A DNA stretch of 64,000 nucleotides from Chitinophaga sp. GbtcB8 (GTDB lineage Bacteria > Bacteroidota > Bacteroidia > Chitinophagales > Chitinophagaceae), in assembly GCF_019091455.1 (NCBI RefSeq), contig NZ_JAGXJN010000009.1, positions 122,069 to 186,068 of the forward strand. Reading direction: 5' to 3'. The position numbers were made by a program, and so were the translations under genes. Below the pieces are notes generated by a model. The model searched no databases and was not told the DNA's origin. It saw only the letters and a program-made list of their open reading frames with translations. Position 1 is the first letter of the stretch; each line of letters begins with the position of its first letter. Positions 23,425 through 32,897 of the stretch are shown in pieces.

Positions 23425-26417
23425 TAATTTTTCTTTTTTAACTGACAGGTGATCTTTACAGGCCCCATTAAACCGGAGGCTAACAAAGGTGAATTTGCGT
23501 TATACTGCCTGGTGGATGTAAAGGTATACCTGCCACTGGTGCGGGGCTGGCCTTTCAGCAACCATTCCGGCCACTTTCCATCAACAATACCATCGTATGG
23601 TTTTTTCTCGTCGCCAATTAAGCGGTTAGCCCAAAGATTAATTACTTCAATCTTAAGATCGTTATTTTTTTGCTGCACCGCCCCGGAAATATCTACCTTC
23701 CAGGGTGCGGTCCACACAATGCCAAGATCTTTGCCATTTAAGGTTACGCGGGCCATGTTCTTCACCTCTCCAAGCTCAAGATACAAAGGCCCTTCAGTTG
23801 TTTCAGCTAAATCAAATTTTTTGTGATACACTGCCGCGCCTGAATAGTATTTGATCCCTTCGTTGCTGTTGCGGCTCCAATCGGTAAGCTCATCAAACAC
23901 GGTAAACGCAGGCCCGCCCCATTTAGGGTCAAAGCTTAGTTCCCAGGGGCCGTTTAGTGTTTGCAGCGTTTGTAGGTAAACGTTATTTTCCATGCCGCTG
24001 GACTGCCAGGTATGTTCTTTGGCAAATACGATGAATGCGCTTTCAAAGGCATCCAGCTGTAAGGCAACGGATGTGATGTTATTTGTTTTTTCAAAGGCGG
24101 TTACCGGGCTGGTTTTACCGGTAACGGCGTTCCATAGTTCAGGAGCGCCTTTTGCAGTGCGGAACTGCGCGATTGTTTTAACCGGACTGTTTGTTTTGTT
24201 GGATACAAAGTAAATATCCCAGCCAGGAGCAGTACGGTGGGTGTACCGCAGATCGCCGTTTGCTGTAAAATCTTCAGCCAAACCTTTTGATCTGAGAATA
24301 CCTGCTGTAAGATCATAATGCGGGTACAGATTATCCGGTTTGGCGCTGGTAGCTTTGCCCCAGATGATAGTACCCTGGCCATATTTCCGCTGTACCATAT
24401 CATCCGGTGGAACAGCGGCTCCCCAGATGGTTTTGCTTAAAGCAGCAACCTGCTGATCGCAGGCGGGGTAGTTCGTCAGACCTGGCGCACGTAAGGGGGG
24501 ATTGCCTACCACTGTGGCACCCTGTTTAACCAGCTCGCCTATTTTAGTCAGCAGCTGCGGTGTCATGGATGCATAAATGGGTAACACCAATAAGCGGTAG
24601 CTGGCCCCACCGGGGAATACTACCTGCTGGTCTTTTACAGTGGCCTTCATTAGCTGGCCGGGTGCGCAGCCATCAAAGTTGTAACCTTTTCTGTCACCTA
24701 TGGTATCACCTATAATGGCCGATGCAGGCGGTACAAATACCAGTGGCGAACCTTCTGGTGTAAGATAAAGTACATCGGCTACTGTGCGGCCCTGCTGTAA
24801 TATGTATTGGCAGCGCGTAACATAATCATGATAAGCGCTTACCATTGGCCACCAGGTTTGCCCGCGGTCCCAATGAACGCCGTAGGGGCCCATGGTGGCG
24901 CCGGGCTTTAATGAATCAGCCAGGAACTGGTTCTGAAAAGTGTGATATACAAAACGGTTAATGCCCGCTGCAAAAGCCCAGTCGCCCTGGTTTTTCATAG
25001 ATGTAGGATGCTGTTTCCAGCCTTCACCCTCTGCGGTAAAGGCTTCCGCTGGTATCAGCGATTTACCATTTACGTGCCCGATGGAGGTGGATTCAATAAC
25101 GCTATAGGTTGCATTAAAACCAAAACCTTTGCTCCAGAACTCTGCCATGGGTACATCGGCAATGGCGCCCAGCTCCAGATCGGCTGTGGGCGTCATGTCA
25201 TACGGCTCAATGGACAGTGATAGCTGGTGACGTTTGGCATAAGCTTTTACATGCTGTGCATGGTTCTTCAACACAAGCTCCTGCGCGGTTTGCCGCAGGT
25301 CCCACAAAAAACGTTCGCTTTCTTCCAGGCTGCCAACAACATTGCCGGCATAAACGGGGTAGTATTTTAGCGGGTCGTAACCTCTTCTCTTTATAAATTC
25401 TTTCCTGAATAAAGCGGTCCAGTTTTGCGCGCCCATTTCCCAGCTATCCATGTGCAGGCGCTTTAAACCGCCCGGCGCATTTTTATCTGGCTTACCTATT
25501 TTATTCAGCAGGTAACCAACATAATGTTCCAGGTGCTGGTTCAGGGCTATGGTATCAAACTTATCCGCTTCCAGGCCCAAACCCGGTACTGGCGCGGGGC
25601 GCGTAATGGCCCCGTTGTTGCGGCTCACAAAACGCATCACTGTCCATTTGCCTGATGGCGGTTGCCAGTTCAGCGTACCATCCGGCTGCATTTTGCTGCT
25701 GATGTCAATGATCCCGCTTTTATTAATCGCGTTTTTATCATCGTTCATATTGGAAGGGGAGGGCAGGTATGGTTTAACCACACCGGAGCTGTAGGGTGCA
25801 CGATAGTACAGCGCCTTTTCTTCGTAGTCTTTTATAAGGGTATCCTGTGTGATTAAGGGGAAAGCTAAAACTGCTACATCCTCATAGTATGCTAACCATT
25901 CTTTTTTAACCGCAGGTGTAAGGCCGTCCTCTCCGAAGAAGGGCGTTTTAGGCGGGGGTACCGGTAAAACAATTTTTTTGTTTTCGCCTGCAGTTACAGT
26001 AACCTGGCTGCATACCAGGTGCTGCATAGACTGGCTGGCTTTTACCCATGGGCCGCCGCTGCCGGTCCATCCGGGGCCGATGCCCAGCGTTATTTCAATG
26101 CCCAGGCGGCGGGCCTCTTTTTCAGCGTGTACAAAAAGCGAGGTCCATTCATTACTCAGAAATGTTACCGGGCCGGCAGGGATACCTACATTTACTTCCA
26201 GGAAGATCAGGTTCCCGATGCCCGCCTTTTTCATGGATTCCAGGTCTTTTGTAATGGTTGCTGCAGACATGTTACCATCCATAAAATACCAGTATACACC
26301 TGGTTTATAGCGGTCCGGCGGGTGAAAAAAGTTTGCTTTCATTGTTTTTAACTGGGCATTGGCCATGGTTAAAAGGCTTAAAAAGCAAATGGAAAATAGT
26401 ATAAACTTTCTAAACAT
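23424..26417 (-). CDS. GH106-type alpha-L-rhamnosidase, secreted
   Basis: This 997-residue protein has a cleavable signal peptide (about 1-21, ending in MANAQ). It carries the GH106 N-terminal pattern (GVYWYFMDGNMSAATITKDL; LGIGPGWTGSGGPWV). Candidate catalytic glutamates are Glu327 in HMDSWEMGAQNW and Glu458 in IPAEAFTAEG, again 131 residues apart as in the other GH106 protein in this locus. A C-terminal jelly-roll is present (LYLELGEVKNMARVTLNGKDLGIVWTAPWKVDI). The two paralogues are diverged enough to suggest different linkages. The stop overlaps the isomerase start by 1 base. A strong terminator-like hairpin lies just upstream. Confidence 0.88.
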   Translation of the reverse strand: MFRKFILFSICFLSLLTMANAQLKTMKANFFHPPDRYKPGVYWYFMDGNMSAATITKDLESMKKAGIGNLIFLEVNVGIPAGPVTFLSNEWTSLFVHAEKEARRLGIEITLGIGPGWTGSGGPWVKASQSMQHLVCSQVTVTAGENKKIVLPVPPPKTPFFGEDGLTPAVKKEWLAYYEDVAVLAFPLITQDTLIKDYEEKALYYRAPYSSGVVKPYLPSPSNMNDDKNAINKSGIIDISSKMQPDGTLNWQPPSGKWTVMRFVSRNNGAITRPAPVPGLGLEADKFDTIALNQHLEHYVGYLLNKIGKPDKNAPGGLKRLHMDSWEMGAQNWTALFRKEFIKRRGYDPLKYYPVYAGNVVGSLEESERFLWDLRQTAQELVLKNHAQHVKAYAKRHQLSLSIEPYDMTPTADLELGAIADVPMAEFWSKGFGFNATYSVIESTSIGHVNGKSLIPAEAFTAEGEGWKQHPTSMKNQGDWAFAAGINRFVYHTFQNQFLADSLKPGATMGPYGVHWDRGQTWWPMVSAYHDYVTRCQYILQQGRTVADVLYLTPEGSPLVFVPPASAIIGDTIGDRKGYNFDGCAPGQLMKATVKDQQVVFPGGASYRLLVLPIYASMTPQLLTKIGELVKQGATVVGNPPLRAPGLTNYPACDQQVAALSKTIWGAAVPPDDMVQRKYGQGTIIWGKATSAKPDNLYPHYDLTAGILRSKGLAEDFTANGDLRYTHRTAPGWDIYFVSNKTNSPVKTIAQFRTAKGAPELWNAVTGKTSPVTAFEKTNNITSVALQLDAFESAFIVFAKEHTWQSSGMENNVYLQTLQTLNGPWELSFDPKWGGPAFTVFDELTDWSRNSNEGIKYYSGAAVYHKKFDLAETTEGPLYLELGEVKNMARVTLNGKDLGIVWTAPWKVDISGAVQQKNNDLKIEVINLWANRLIGDEKKPYDGIVDGKWPEWLLKGQPRTSGRYTFTSTRQYNANSPLLASGLMGPVKITCQLKKKN

Positions 26418-26445
26418 CCTGGTATGTATTATCTGATGGCTGGTG

Positions 26446-26498
26446 TAAAAACAGCCGGGTTATCCGCCATTGGTATTGCTGCTCTGCGGCCCGGCTGT
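26446..26498 (-). terminator. Intrinsic terminator inside PUL 1
   Basis: On the minus strand ACAGCCGGG (26498-26490) pairs perfectly with CCCGGCTGT (26459-26451), with 30 bases between, and a run of five T follows directly. It sits between the GH39-like gene and the first GH106 gene, where transcription should continue. It may split the locus into two units or reduce expression of the downstream genes. Confidence 0.75.
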
Positions 26499-26505
26499 AT
26501 ACCTG

Positions 26506-27972
26506 TTATCTATTGAGTGTAATGAGCTTTACTGCGAAAGGTTTTAACGTGGTAACTTCACCGTTAATCACAGTGGCTATTGCTTCGTTATCGCCGGAGT
26601 CACTGTCCACCGTACTTACCTTAGCACCTGTAAACTCCGCCGGTAGCTGCAGGCTGACCGTTTTATTCCGCTTATTCAGCAGCAGCACCTTTTTTACACC
26701 CTGTACTACAAATGCCTGCGCTAAAATATCGTTCCCGTTATTGGCCGCTACATTTGTACCCACCAGGGTGCTGCCTGCCGGAATATTATCTTTGATCAGT
26801 TTTAAAACCCAGTAGCGCGGGTTAGGCTTATTGTTTTCATAATTGATCATGGTTACATCCGGAAACTGGGTAGGGAAACCTACCAGCTGCGATTCGCCAA
26901 TAATATCAATACCTGCTTTAGACAGCTCTATGAAGAAATAGGCATACACACTTGCAGACAGGTTAAAGAACAATGGATCAATAGGCCGGTTACGCATTTC
27001 ACTACTTACAAAAGTGCCCAGCTCATTTACATCTGTGCGCGTGCGCGGCGCCAGGCGCTTGCGGATGTTCTCAATATAAGCCACACTGTTTATAAAACTT
27101 TCTGCCTTGTCAAAAATGGTATACTCATATGCATCAAATTGCTGGTTGGGATTGGCTCCTGCATAACAATGATAGGAGATCATATCAAGCGGCACACCGG
27201 GTTTATGGTTGGCCGGGTTCAGGAAATATTCAAACCACCCCGGGCTTTCAGCGGCCAATGCCAGGCCCACGAATTTAGTTTTCGGCATTAAAGGTTTCAG
27301 GGCGCTTACTATGGCATCATATAATCTGGTATACGTTTGCGGCGACATGTTATGTTCCAGGTCCGGTTCATTTAATACCTCCCAGTAAGGGAAATTATAA
27401 TGATAGCCGGAGCTGTGGTACTTGCCCAGTTCATCGGTAAAACCACCTTTTGTGTACCAGCTTATCAGCCTTACATAATAACCGGTTAGCTCTTTTAAAG
27501 TAGTATCGCGCAGCTCTTTTCCACCGCCGTAACCCCAGCTTACCTGGTTAGGATCATCGGGGTAGGCGACAGGCTTTTCCGTTTTAAACATCCATTGAGG
27601 TATGGTGCTGAAATTCATCATTACCGTGTGCCCTTTGGTGTTTTCCAGGAAGTCTATTGTCATGGGGTCTATCAAACTAAAATCCCATGAAGTAGCGCTT
27701 TTGCCGGGTGCTTCCAGTTCGGCCACAGCCAGCCTGGGGTAAGGAAACCAGGGCACATACCTGACATAGTCGGCCTGCAGATCGCGCAGGGCATTAAAGG
27801 CGCCATCGTGCATGGCTGCCTTGCGGCGCAGCATAGGGTTGCCAACCACCTGCAGGGTAGGCGTTGATGCTGAAACCATGACCTTCTCATTCCAGTTTAC
27901 GTTTAGCTGCGGGCCCTGCGCGTTAGCAAGCGTACCTGCAAAAATAAGGGCCAGCGTAAGAAATGTTTTCAT
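26506..27972 (-). CDS. GH39-like clan-A glycoside hydrolase
   Basis: I place the start at 27972 (MKTFLTLALIFAGTLANAQ), which gives a perfect signal peptide, 488 residues, and a start 10 bases after the SusD stop. A longer frame to 28095 would read into susD. The TIM barrel has a clan-A acid/base motif, Glu202 in YWEVLNEPDLEH, and a nucleophile candidate, Glu317 in RTDVNELGTF. ISYHCYAG lies between them. The layout and length fit GH39 (beta-xylosidase/iduronidase family) and its relatives. A small C-terminal beta domain ends the protein. Substrate specificity cannot be read; as part of PUL 1 it likely trims a backbone or side chain next to rhamnose. Confidence 0.8.
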   Translation of the reverse strand: MKTFLTLALIFAGTLANAQGPQLNVNWNEKVMVSASTPTLQVVGNPMLRRKAAMHDGAFNALRDLQADYVRYVPWFPYPRLAVAELEAPGKSATSWDFSLIDPMTIDFLENTKGHTVMMNFSTIPQWMFKTEKPVAYPDDPNQVSWGYGGGKELRDTTLKELTGYYVRLISWYTKGGFTDELGKYHSSGYHYNFPYWEVLNEPDLEHNMSPQTYTRLYDAIVSALKPLMPKTKFVGLALAAESPGWFEYFLNPANHKPGVPLDMISYHCYAGANPNQQFDAYEYTIFDKAESFINSVAYIENIRKRLAPRTRTDVNELGTFVSSEMRNRPIDPLFFNLSASVYAYFFIELSKAGIDIIGESQLVGFPTQFPDVTMINYENNKPNPRYWVLKLIKDNIPAGSTLVGTNVAANNGNDILAQAFVVQGVKKVLLLNKRNKTVSLQLPAEFTGAKVSTVDSDSGDNEAIATVINGEVTTLKPFAVKLITLNR

Positions 27973-27982
27973 AACGGGGGAT

Positions 27983-29494
27983 TTAATAACCGGGATTTTG
28001 TTTAAGGTTCTCATCCAGGAAAAGCTGCCTGTCAGGAATCGGGTACAGCGCTTCATATTCATCAAACTTATAATCGTTAGCGGTGAAGGGTACACCGCCC
28101 CTGTCTACTGTGGGCGATGCTTTTTCCGCCTGCCCGTGGGCATTTAAAATGGCTGCCATCTGTGTGCTGGTGAAAGCGCGTTTCAGATCAAACCAACGGT
28201 CATTTTCAAATGCCAGCTCTACCCGGCGCTCATGCCGGATCGCTGTGCGGAAGCTCTCCTGGCTTAATGCCGTCCGGTCGGCAAGGCCGGCCCTTCTTCT
28301 TACCTGGTTAAGATACTGGTATGCATCGCCCGGGCCCCGTTGTTCATTAATGGCTTCGGCCAGCATCAGTAATACATCGGCATACCTGAGCACCGGCCAG
28401 TTATCGTCTGTACGGCCTTCAATGGTGTGCGGGTGATTGTATTTATTTACAAAAGGAATGGCCACAAAGGTACCTGCTGCATTTGTATAACCTTCTTTTA
28501 AAGCTACTGCCTTGCGTTGATCATTCGCCTCAAACTCACTGATAATGTTCCTGGTTGGGATGTTCCAGCCCGCGGGGCGGCTGGTAGGGAAACCTGTTAC
28601 AGCGCCTTCAGAATTTCTTGGAGCAAATGTATAAATGAAGCTGCTCCACTCACCCAGGTTATTGCCGCCCTGGTACTGCACTTCAAATAAGGATTCAATG
28701 TTATTCTTATTGTTGATGGCAAATACATCCGCATAGTTTGCAACAAGCGAGTACCCCAGCGTTAATACTTCCCGGAGCGTACTTTCAGCTTTCGCATAGT
28801 CTTTCATGGTCAGATAAACTTTGCCCAATAAGCCTAATGCGGAACCTTTTGATGCCCTGCCAAGATCCGCAGCAGCATAAGCGCTTTTTTCGGGCAGGCT
28901 GTTAGCTGCTTCCGTAAGGTCTTTAATGATCTGCGCATACACTTCTGCTTCTGTTGCACGGGCTGTTTTAAATGCGTCGGACGAGTTGGCTAAGGGCTCA
29001 GTAATTAACACTACCCCGCCAAAGTAACGCACCAGGTTAAAGTAATAATAAGCACGCATAAACTGCAGCTCACCTTTATACTGGGCCTTTTTAGCATCGC
29101 TGATAGCGGTAACGCCTTCAATTTTTGCCAATGCAAAGTTGATGTTGTAAAGGGCGTTGTACGATTGATTGTACATATCCGCAATGTTTACATTGGTGGC
29201 GGTTACGTTCCAGAATTCAAAAGCCTCCACACGGTCCGTTTGCCCCCTGTCTGATGGGTTTAGCTGGATGGTGGTGTTGTCTGACGACATTTCAGCAAAA
29301 ATATACTGGCTGTTCACATGATCCTGCAGTGAGCTGTATGCACCGCTAACAGCCTGTTTTACCTGGTCTTCATCCTTATAAAATTTATCAGCGTTCTTTT
29401 TGGTAGGATCCGACAGATCCAGAAATGATTTTTTACAGGATGATGCGGTAGCCAAAAGGCCCAGCAGTATGGATATTTTATATAAATTTTTCAT
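27983..29494 (-). CDS. SusD/RagB-family glycan-binding lipoprotein
   Basis: This 503-residue lipoprotein has Cys20 in ATASSC and follows SusC by 17 bases. The SusD fold shows in an N-terminal TPR-like part (YNALYNINFALAKIEG; GELQFMRAYYYFNLVRYFGGVVLITEP) and a C-terminal part (WPVLRYADVLLMLAEAINE; IRHERRVELAFENDRWFDLKRA). It should cap the SusC barrel at the cell surface and hold the oligosaccharide for import. Its partner is the SusC encoded immediately upstream. Confidence 0.95.
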   Translation of the reverse strand: MKNLYKISILLGLLATASSCKKSFLDLSDPTKKNADKFYKDEDQVKQAVSGAYSSLQDHVNSQYIFAEMSSDNTTIQLNPSDRGQTDRVEAFEFWNVTATNVNIADMYNQSYNALYNINFALAKIEGVTAISDAKKAQYKGELQFMRAYYYFNLVRYFGGVVLITEPLANSSDAFKTARATEAEVYAQIIKDLTEAANSLPEKSAYAAADLGRASKGSALGLLGKVYLTMKDYAKAESTLREVLTLGYSLVANYADVFAINNKNNIESLFEVQYQGGNNLGEWSSFIYTFAPRNSEGAVTGFPTSRPAGWNIPTRNIISEFEANDQRKAVALKEGYTNAAGTFVAIPFVNKYNHPHTIEGRTDDNWPVLRYADVLLMLAEAINEQRGPGDAYQYLNQVRRRAGLADRTALSQESFRTAIRHERRVELAFENDRWFDLKRAFTSTQMAAILNAHGQAEKASPTVDRGGVPFTANDYKFDEYEALYPIPDRQLFLDENLKQNPGY

Positions 29495-29511
29495 GACGTT
29501 CAGTTTTAAGA

Positions 29512-32500
29512 TTAAAAGTTAATCCGTGTGCCGATGGATATAGTTCTTGGAACAGGATATGATTCGCCGTCCCTGCCCGGGCTTATTACATCGTTGCTAT
29601 TGTTGGTCCTTGCTGCGTTCACCTCGGGGTTATTGCCCGGGTAGCTGGTGAACAGGAATGCATTATCAACACTTAGAAAAACTTTGGCATCAAAAGTATT
29701 CCTGATCCGCGGTATGGTGTAGCCCAGGGTTATGTTCTTGATCCACATATAGCTGCCGCTGTACACATATTTTGAATTTGATTCGCGGGTAAAGTAGTAG
29801 GTATTTGATCCGGGCCATTTGCCGGTACCTGGCTGCTGCTCTGACCTCCAGCGGTCCTTTACATCAGTAAGCACGTTAAACACACCATCTATATTGGCCA
29901 GGTTCATTTCAACGGCGCGGTATAACTGCCCGCCCTGTGATCCGTTCAGCAGCATGCTCAGGTCAAAACGTTTGTAACCGGCGTTCCAGTTCCAGCCCCA
30001 GGTATACCTGGGGTTGGGGTTACCGATCACCACCATATCCTGTGTATCATAAGAGATCACACCATCGCCATTCCCATCAAAATACTGGTAGGTGCCGGGA
30101 ATATTGTTCGGGTTATGCGGTGAAGCATCTATCTGCGCCTGGTTCTGGTAAATACCCAGCACCTGGAAGCCATAGAACATACCAATAGGCTGGCCCACCT
30201 GGCTAATGTTATAACCATCATAAAAAGCGCCTGTTAACAGTGAGTTCCGGTCGCCGTCTATAGCTAATACCTTATTGCGGTTAAATGACATGTTGAAACC
30301 GGTATTGAAAGTAACATCGCCAAACCGGTCGCGGTAGTTTACGCCAAATTCAACGCCTTTATTCTGCAGCTTGCCAATGTTGGTGATGATGTTGCCGAAA
30401 CCTGCAACAGCCGGCACTTCCACATTTAGCAGCATATTGGTGGTAAGCTTGCGGTAGTACTCGCCGGTGAAAGTGATCTTTCCCTGCAATACGCTCAGGT
30501 CTACACCAATATCCAATTGTTTTGACTGTTCCCAGCCCAGGTTAACGTTCGGGAACGAGCCGATAGTGGCACCCGGTACTACTGTATTGCCGATCACATA
30601 GTTGCTGGTATTGATGTTTGCCTGCGAGGTATAGTTACCAATATTGTTATTACCGGTAATACCATAGCTGGCCCTCAGCTTCAGGTCATCCAGCCATTTG
30701 GTTTTAGGAAAAAACTTCTCCTGCGAAATGCGCCAGCCCACGGATGCAGAGGGAAAGCTTCCCCAGCGGTTATTGCTGCCGAAACGGGAGCTGGCCTCGC
30801 GGTTAAAAGCGGCTGTTAAAAGGTATTTACCTTTAAAGGAATAGTTAATCCTGGACAAAAAGCTTTCGATGGTAAATGCTTCCATGCCGGAGCTGCCATC
30901 TCGCTGGTTGGCTGCAGAAACATACTCCACCAGGTCGTCAGGATACTGGTTGCCTGTGGCATTGCCGGTATTGAGCGTATTCTTCTGGAAGATGTGACCC
31001 ACGGTCAGCTCCAGCTTATGGTCTTTAAACTGCGGGCTATAGGTGACCAGGTTATCCATTCCATAATTCAGGGTATTATAATAATATTCACCGCCGGTGG
31101 CCAAACGTGGCGGGGCGCTGTTAAAGCCGGCTACGCCTGACGGGGTGAAATCATGATTGCGCATATTATCAAACATCCCGTTCAGGTTTGTACGGATGGT
31201 GATGTTCTTTATTGGTTTAATATCAATGTAAGCATTGCCGGTAAGATTGGCTTTGTATTGCTTATGCAGCTCCTGCTGTAAACGCTGTACCGGGTTGGGG
31301 AACCCGAAAATATTATCATGCCCGCCAATGTAGCTGTTAAAAGAGCCGTCTTCATTGTATACCGGTTCCCTGGGATCCATTAACAGTGCCTGGTCAACAA
31401 TGTTGCTGCCAAAACCTCCTGCAATGGCATCGCTGTTCTTAGCCCATGAGTAAGCGCTGGAAAGGTGCAGGCCAAAGTTTATGAATTTATTGGGCCTGCC
31501 ATCCAGGTTGGCCCTTGCGGTTACCCTGGTGAAATTTGTATTGATCAGCGATCCCTGCTGATCCAGGTAACCCATAGAGATATAGGAGCTTGATTTTTCA
31601 GAACCGTTGGTGAGTGAGATGTTATAATCATTAAACAGCGCGTTCTGGTTCAGGATCTCTTTATACCAGTCGGTAGAAGTAGTGGTTTGTTCCGGGTTCC
31701 TGAAGTCTTCCGGAATTTCGTCAGGCCGCGGCTCCCGGTGCTGGAAATACCGGATCTTATCAGAAAATACATCTTTCTGGAACTGGGCAAAATCGGGGCC
31801 GTTGAGCACATGTACCCGCCTGGAACCGGGCACATTGGCCATGCCGGTATTGCTGCTAACGGTTAATTTATAACCATCTTTTTTACCGCTTTTGGTGGTG
31901 ATGAGCACTACGCCATTGGCGCCTCTTGATCCATAAACCGAAGTGGATGCGGCATCTTTTAATACGGTGATGCTTTCAATATCGTTTGAGTTTAAAGAGT
32001 TGCCCACACTGGTACCTACCGGGAAACCGTCTACCACATAAAGCGGGTCGCTGGTTGCGCCCAATGAGCTGTTACCGCGGATCTCCACCTGCAGCTCACG
32101 CCCCGGCTGGCCGGTGGTTTGCTTGGCTACAACGCCCGGCGCCTGTCCTTGTAAAAGGCGGCCTATATTGGATGCCGGTATTCCCTGCGACTTAGTAAGA
32201 TCTACCTGTGAAATGGCTGCTGTAATATCGGCTTTGCGCTGCGCGCCATAAGCCAGCACCACCACCTCTTTCAGGCTTTCGGATGTTGCCGTCATTTTAA
32301 CCACTATAGGGCCGCTATCTCCCACAACAATCCGCCGCTCATTATAACCCATGCATTTGATGGAAAGGGTGGCTCCTTTAGTAACGTTCAGATTAAAATG
32401 GCCTTTGGTATCTGTTTGTGTACCGGTATGAGTACCCACGATCATAACAAATGCGCCTAAGATGGGTTCGGCGCTTACTGAATCCACCACATTAGCCGAT

Positions 32501-32601
32501 AGTACGAATGGTGTTTGTGCCGTGGAAGGCAGATAAAATAATAGCGCGGCTAGCAGCGCCGTCAGCATTTTACCTGTATTAAGTAAAAATTTACTTTGCA
32601 T
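29512..32601 (-). CDS. SusC/RagA-family TonB-linked receptor (no STN domain)
   Basis: This 1029-residue outer-membrane transporter has a signal peptide (about 1-29, ending in PSTAQ). A carboxypeptidase-D-like regulatory domain follows (VDSVSAEPILGAFVMIVGTH), then a TonB box region (SLKEVVVLAYGAQRKADI), a plug (SGSRGANGVVLITTKSGK style core) and a barrel. It lacks the N-terminal STN signalling domain, in contrast to the SusC of PUL 2. This fits control by the divergent AraC gene instead of by FecR/sigma. It is the first gene of PUL 1 and takes up oligosaccharides with the SusD encoded next. Confidence 0.95.
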   Translation of the reverse strand: MQSKFLLNTGKMLTALLAALLFYLPSTAQTPFVLSANVVDSVSAEPILGAFVMIVGTHTGTQTDTKGHFNLNVTKGATLSIKCMGYNERRIVVGDSGPIVVKMTATSESLKEVVVLAYGAQRKADITAAISQVDLTKSQGIPASNIGRLLQGQAPGVVAKQTTGQPGRELQVEIRGNSSLGATSDPLYVVDGFPVGTSVGNSLNSNDIESITVLKDAASTSVYGSRGANGVVLITTKSGKKDGYKLTVSSNTGMANVPGSRRVHVLNGPDFAQFQKDVFSDKIRYFQHREPRPDEIPEDFRNPEQTTTSTDWYKEILNQNALFNDYNISLTNGSEKSSSYISMGYLDQQGSLINTNFTRVTARANLDGRPNKFINFGLHLSSAYSWAKNSDAIAGGFGSNIVDQALLMDPREPVYNEDGSFNSYIGGHDNIFGFPNPVQRLQQELHKQYKANLTGNAYIDIKPIKNITIRTNLNGMFDNMRNHDFTPSGVAGFNSAPPRLATGGEYYYNTLNYGMDNLVTYSPQFKDHKLELTVGHIFQKNTLNTGNATGNQYPDDLVEYVSAANQRDGSSGMEAFTIESFLSRINYSFKGKYLLTAAFNREASSRFGSNNRWGSFPSASVGWRISQEKFFPKTKWLDDLKLRASYGITGNNNIGNYTSQANINTSNYVIGNTVVPGATIGSFPNVNLGWEQSKQLDIGVDLSVLQGKITFTGEYYRKLTTNMLLNVEVPAVAGFGNIITNIGKLQNKGVEFGVNYRDRFGDVTFNTGFNMSFNRNKVLAIDGDRNSLLTGAFYDGYNISQVGQPIGMFYGFQVLGIYQNQAQIDASPHNPNNIPGTYQYFDGNGDGVISYDTQDMVVIGNPNPRYTWGWNWNAGYKRFDLSMLLNGSQGGQLYRAVEMNLANIDGVFNVLTDVKDRWRSEQQPGTGKWPGSNTYYFTRESNSKYVYSGSYMWIKNITLGYTIPRIRNTFDAKVFLSVDNAFLFTSYPGNNPEVNAARTNNSNDVISPGRDGESYPVPRTISIGTRINF

Positions 32602-32897
32602 AACGTAGTTTTAGATTAATAATGAATAATGGATCAGGCCTGGATAATTGGCGATTGCCCCGTAACTATATGTATCATTTGTATTTGGTTGCGATGCGTG
32701 GAAAGAGGATCTGTTTATGAACAAATATTCAGCGTATTAAAAGTAGGATAGTGAGCATCAACAATTTGATAAATCGCCTGCACTTTTTGATATTTTTACT
32801 TGTCACTTCAGAAATCATTATTAGCTTTATCAGGTACCGGGCAACGGTGGCTGCCTGGGCCTTTGAGCATGTTATACATTTATAATACCGGGGTGTT
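32602..32897. promoter_or_regulatory. Divergent control region of PUL 1 and its AraC regulator
   Basis: This 296-base gap separates susC from the divergent AraC gene. It holds a direct repeat, TTTGATAAAT at 32765-32774 and TTTGATATTT at 32786-32795, with starts 21 bases apart on one DNA face, the arrangement AraC proteins favour. No full TAnnTTTG element was found for susC. TTTG at 32861 followed by TATAAT at 32881 could serve the AraC gene. No coding frame or hairpin of note is present. Confidence 0.45.

Noticed and set aside
26506..28095. Longer start of the GH39-like gene at 28095
   Set aside because: It would run into the susD gene and bury a perfect signal peptide that starts at 27972.
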